DNA of 64,000 nucleotides from positions 124,001-188,000 of the forward strand of contig NZ_JACWAB010000001.1 of assembly GCF_020483305.1 (NCBI RefSeq). The letters run 5' to 3'. Shown here one piece after another: positions 61,382 through 64,000 of this stretch. The first letter of the stretch is position 1. Every line of letters begins with the position of its first letter. The stretch is from Arthrobacter sp. UM1. Its GTDB lineage: Bacteria; Actinomycetota; Actinomycetes; Actinomycetales; Micrococcaceae. Under the pieces are notes generated by a model. That model did not search any database. It was not told the DNA's origin and saw nothing but the letters and a program-made list of their open reading frames with translations. Made by a program: the position numbers and the translations under genes.

Positions 61382-61441
61382 AAAAAGGCACCTGGAGTGG
61401 TGCCGCTCACTCACAGTACTGGCAATCACCCCTGCCACAAA
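61382..61441 (-). promoter_or_regulatory. Permease promoter with hairpin and T-tract at the transcript start
   Basis: Minus strand: TTTGTG (61441-61436), a 17-nt spacer and TACTGT (61418-61413), then a GGCACC-ACTCCA-GGTGCC hairpin (61404-61387) followed by TTTTT. The hairpin lies 37 nt before the TTG start and within a few bases of the predicted transcription start. Confidence 0.55.
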
Positions 61442-61540
61442 CGCGGGCGCCGCCGAGCGGGGTGCGGCTCACAGGTTTCCCGGTCTGGGTGTTCCGCGCC
61501 ACAGCGGGGAGAATTCAGGCCTCACGGGGCCGGGACGGGA

Positions 61541-61590
61541 AGAGCCCGCCGCATCACTCCGTGATGCAAATCACGGGTGCGGCGGGCTCT
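61541..61590 (-). terminator. Terminator of gnd
   Basis: A long inverted repeat (AGAGCCCGCCGCA 61541-61553 with TGCGGCGGGCTCT 61578-61590) enclosing a second hairpin CCGTGAT-GCAA-ATCACGG. Located 11 nt after the gnd stop in the direction of gnd transcription and followed by TCTTCCC. Confidence 0.75.
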
Positions 61591-61600
61591 CGCGGACGGA

Positions 61601-63049
61601 CTAGTGGGTGTCTGCCGCCTCCACCTCGCTGAGGTCCCCGCTCCACTGGGTGTGGAACGTCCCCTCTGCGTCCACGCGGCGGTACGTGTGGGCTCCGAAG
61701 AGGTCCCGGAGGCCCTGGGTGAGCGCAGCGGGAAGGCGCTCCGCCCGCAGGGCGTCGAAGTAGGAGAGGGAGGAGGACATGACCGGCGCGGGAACGCCCG
61801 TGAGGGCCGCATGGGCCACGATCCGCCGCCAGGACGGCAGCGCGTCCTCGAGGGCGCCCCGGAACTCCTCGGCGAGGAGGAGGCTGACGGGCTTGGCGCC
61901 GTCCGCGTACGTCTTCATGATCGTGTCCAGGAGGTCCGCGCGGATGATGCAGCCCGCGCGCCACAGTCCGGCGATCCGCGAGATGTCCAGGGTCCACCCG
62001 TACTCGTCCGCGGCCTTGAGGAGCATGTCGATGCCCTGGGCGTAGCTGACGAGCTTGGTGGCGTAGAGGGCCTTGCGGACGTCTTCGACGAACGCCTCGC
62101 GGTCCTCCGGCGCCACGTCCGGCTCGAAGGCGGAGCCGAAGTCCTTGTGGGCGGCGGCGCGCTGCTCAGGCTGGGAGGAGAGGCCGCGGGCGAAGACGGA
62201 CTCGGCGATGGCGGAGACCGGCGCTCCGATCTCGAGGCCCGAGATGACCGTCCAGCGGCCCGTGCCCTTCTGCCCGGCCGCGTCCACGATGACGTCGACG
62301 AGCGGCTTGCCCGTCTTGGCGTCCGTCTGCTTGAGGACGCGGGAGGTGATCTCGATGAGGTAGCTCTCCAGCTCGGTGGCGTTCCAGCGCTCGAAGACCT
62401 CGGCCTGCTCGGCGGGCTCGAGGCCGGCGGCCTGGCGCATGAGGTCGTACGACTCGCCGATGACCTGCATGTCCGCGTACTCGATACCGTTGTGGACCAT
62501 CTTGACGAAGTGCCCGGCGCCGTCCGTCCCCACCCAGGCGCAGCAGGGCTCTCCGCGGAAGTCCGCGGCGATCTTCTCCAGCATCGGTCCGAGGGAGCGG
62601 TAGGACTCCTCCGAGCCGCCCGGCATGATCGAGGGGCCGTTGAGAGCGCCCTCCTCGCCGCCGGAGACGCCGACGCCCACGAAGTGCAGCCCCTTCTCCG
62701 CGAGGGCGGCCTCGCGGCGGCGCGTGTCCGCGTAGTGGGAGTTGCCTGCGTCGATGACGATGTCTCCCTCGTCCAGCAGCGGAACGAGCTGCTCGATGAC
62801 CGCGTCCACCGGGGCTCCGGCCTTGACCATGACGAGGACCCGGCGGGGGCGCTCCAGCTTCTGGACGAGCTCTTCGAGGGAGTCGGCGCGGACGAAGTCC
62901 CCCTCGGAGCCGTGCTCCTCGAGGAGAGCGTCGGTGCGCTGCGGGCTGCGGTTGTGGACCGCCACCGTGTAGCCGTTGCGGGCGAAGTTCCGGGCCAGAT
63001 TGGCTCCCATGACCGCGAGGCCGGTGACGCCGATGTCCGCGAGTTTCAT
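61601..63049 (-). CDS. gnd: 6-phosphogluconate dehydrogenase, decarboxylating
   Basis: Oxidative pentose-phosphate enzyme making ribulose-5-phosphate, CO2 and reduced cofactor. 482 residues, the long (NADP-type) family. GVTGLAVMGANLARNFARNGYTVAVHNRS is the coenzyme motif; AGNSHYADTRRRE, FVGVGVSGGEEGALNGPSIMPGG and GHFVKMVHNGIEYADMQ (catalytic Lys) follow; the C-terminal helical domain has KGTGRWT. Ribosome site CAGGAG seven bases before ATG. Its pathway partner zwf is 25 kb away. Confidence 0.96.
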   Translation of the reverse strand: MKLADIGVTGLAVMGANLARNFARNGYTVAVHNRSPQRTDALLEEHGSEGDFVRADSLEELVQKLERPRRVLVMVKAGAPVDAVIEQLVPLLDEGDIVIDAGNSHYADTRRREAALAEKGLHFVGVGVSGGEEGALNGPSIMPGGSEESYRSLGPMLEKIAADFRGEPCCAWVGTDGAGHFVKMVHNGIEYADMQVIGESYDLMRQAAGLEPAEQAEVFERWNATELESYLIEITSRVLKQTDAKTGKPLVDVIVDAAGQKGTGRWTVISGLEIGAPVSAIAESVFARGLSSQPEQRAAAHKDFGSAFEPDVAPEDREAFVEDVRKALYATKLVSYAQGIDMLLKAADEYGWTLDISRIAGLWRAGCIIRADLLDTIMKTYADGAKPVSLLLAEEFRGALEDALPSWRRIVAHAALTGVPAPVMSSSLSYFDALRAERLPAALTQGLRDLFGAHTYRRVDAEGTFHTQWSGDLSEVEAADTH

Positions 63050-63102
63050 GCTGCAGCTCCTGAAGAGGGTCTCGAACCGAGCCGCCGGGGGAGTCCGGCG
63101 GA

Positions 63103-63132
63103 TTGGGGGCGTGCCCTTCTCCAGGCTATAGT
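63103..63132 (+). promoter_or_regulatory. Promoter of tRNA-Val
   Basis: TTGGGG (63103-63108), an 18-nt spacer and TATAGT (63127-63132). The predicted start near 63139 gives about 27 nt of leader. It is divergent from gnd. Confidence 0.6.
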
Positions 63133-63165
63133 CAGATGTCCGGCGGCGTCAGCCGCTGTCCACAG

Positions 63166-63238
63166 GGGCCTTTAGCTCAGCTGGTAGAGCGTCAGTCTTA
63201 CACACTGAATGTCATCGGTTCGATCCCGGTAGGGCCCA
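63166..63238 (+). tRNA. tRNA-Val (anticodon TAC)
   Basis: A 73-nt cloverleaf: acceptor GGGCCTT/AGGGCCC (one G-T pair), D-arm AGCTCAGCTGGTAGAGC, anticodon stem TCAGT/ACTGA with loop CTTACAC and anticodon TAC (reads GTA and GTG), T-arm CGGTTCGATCCCG. Discriminator A; CCA not encoded. The cysE stop codon lies 16 nt downstream on the other strand. Confidence 0.93.
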
Positions 63239-63253
63239 CTCCCACGGCTGCGC

Positions 63254-63871
63254 TTACGGCAGCTGCGCCTGCGTCTCCTCGTCGTCCTCCGCCGCGTACT
63301 CGGCCGGGTCCACGCACGGCTGCGGGTGCTCCGGAGCCTGGTCCTTGCGGTTCTTCGCCGGGATGCCCGTGAGCACGGCCCCGGAGGCGGAGTCCTTGAC
63401 GACGACGGCGTTGGCGCCGATCGCCGAGTCGTCCCCGACCGTCACCGGGCCGATCACCTTGGCCCCGGCCCCGATCGTGACGCGCGAGCCGATGGTGGGG
63501 TGGCGCTTGACGCGCTCGAGCGAGCGGCCTCCCAGCGTGACGCCCTGGTAGATGAGGACGTCGTCCCCGATCTCGGCCGTCTCCCCGATGACCACGCCCA
63601 TGCCGTGGTCGATGAAGAACCGGCGCCCGATCCTCGCGCCCGGATGGATCTCGATGCCCGTCAAGGCCCGCGTCACCTGCGAGACCATCCGCGCCGCCGG
63701 GCGCAGCCGCCTCTTCTGCCACATCTGATGGGCGAGACGGTGGGACCAGATGGCGTGCAGTCCCGAGTAGATGACGAGATTGTGCGCGTCGGACCCCGAG
63801 GCGGGGTCCTGGCGGCGCGCGGTCTGGAGGTCCTCGCGCAGGGCGCTGAGGATCTTGGCGGGCAGCTTCAC
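63254..63871 (-). CDS. cysE: Serine O-acetyltransferase
   Basis: Acetylates L-serine with acetyl-CoA, feeding cysteine synthesis by CysK. 205 residues of the short SAT type (EpsC-like). The N-terminal helical part ([27 protein letters not shown]) precedes a left-handed beta-helix of hexapeptide repeats ([32 protein letters not shown], then [21 protein letters not shown]). The C-terminal tail is acidic. GTG start, with the cysK stop 62 nt upstream on the same strand: a cysK-cysE pair. Confidence 0.95.
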   Translation of the reverse strand: MKLPAKILSALREDLQTARRQDPASGSDAHNLVIYSGLHAIWSHRLAHQMWQKRRLRPAARMVSQVTRALTGIEIHPGARIGRRFFIDHGMGVVIGETAEIGDDVLIYQGVTLGGRSLERVKRHPTIGSRVTIGAGAKVIGPVTVGDDSAIGANAVVVKDSASGAVLTGIPAKNRKDQAPEHPQPCVDPAEYAAEDDEETQAQLP

Positions 63872-63932
63872 GGTGCGGAGTCTCTCCTCGGTCGGTCTCG
63901 GTCTGGGCCGGCGGGGCGCGCGGACCCTGGGG

Positions 63933-64000
63933 TCAGCGCAGGTCCTCGTAGAGCGCGGTGGAGATGTAGCGCTCGCTGAAATCCGGGACCACGGTCACGA
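63933..64000 (-). CDS. cysK: Cysteine synthase, 3' end only
   Basis: The last 21 codons and stop of a gene running off the window. The residues [21 protein letters not shown] match the C-terminus of CysK (O-acetylserine sulfhydrylase), the enzyme that uses the CysE product. Partial because of the window edge. Confidence 0.85.
   Translation of the reverse strand, partial: VTVVPDFSERYISTALYEDLR

Overview
The window is chromosomal DNA from a high-GC actinobacterium (about 70% G+C by eye). Gene content and order fit Micrococcales, most likely Micrococcaceae: ndgR facing leuCD, plsC-gpsA-ddl, recG-rsmD-coaD-yceD-rpmF-rnc-smc-ftsY, ffh-rpsP-khpA-rimM-trmD-rplS-lepB-rnhB-DUF2469-yraN-comM-dprA-xerC, and aceE-fasR-fabD-fabH-acpP-fabF. 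I cannot fix the genus. I see no insertion sequence, prophage, CRISPR array or rRNA. This is core genome with a few lineage-specific insertions.

Layout. 0-2 kb: a NarL-type two-component pair. 2-6.7 kb: leuB, ilvE, a fumarylacetoacetate-hydrolase family gene and gltX. 6.8-7.2 kb: tRNA-Gln(CTG) and tRNA-Glu(CTC) separated by an AT-rich spacer. 7.4-12 kb: two overlapping dynamin-like/Era-like GTPases coupled to thiL. 12-15 kb: ndgR (IclR) divergent from leuCD, with an inverted repeat over the ndgR -35. 15-25 kb: murA, plsC-gpsA-ddl, a convergent LytR-CpsA-Psr/DUF3515 lipoprotein pair, a DAK2 protein, recG, rsmD. 25-29.3 kb: an aminotransferase/spermidine-synthase-like pair on the opposite strand, then coaD, yceD, rpmF, rnc. 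29.3-38.7 kb: smc, ftsY, an MFS carrier, a divergent zwf, ffh. 38.7-51 kb: two poorly characterised coupled genes, then the ribosome maturation, signal peptidase and DNA uptake/recombination genes and DUF3145. 51.3-59 kb: the fatty-acid synthesis cluster fed by aceE and its PucR-type regulator. 59.3-64 kb: DUF3052, an amino-acid permease, gnd, tRNA-Val(TAC), cysE and the 3' end of cysK.

Branched-chain amino acid genes (leuB, ilvE, leuCD, ndgR) occupy the left. Cell-envelope precursor genes (murA, ddl, plsC, gpsA, an LCP enzyme) follow. Protein targeting (ftsY, ffh, two lepB) and ribosome assembly genes fill the middle. Acetyl-CoA to fatty acid genes lie on the right. Two pentose-phosphate genes (zwf, gnd) are about 25 kb apart.

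Two expression habits recur. Many first genes have a -10 hexamer only 6-7 nt before the start codon, so their transcripts are probably leaderless. Many downstream genes overlap the previous stop by 4 nt (ATGA/GTGA), so translation is probably coupled. The main oddities are loss of mutM from between rnc and smc, relocation of thiL beside the GTPase pair, an extended XerC, a degenerate Nudix-like gene coupled to an unknown membrane protein, short tandem repeats at two convergent gene ends, and a hairpin/T-tract at the start of the permease leader.
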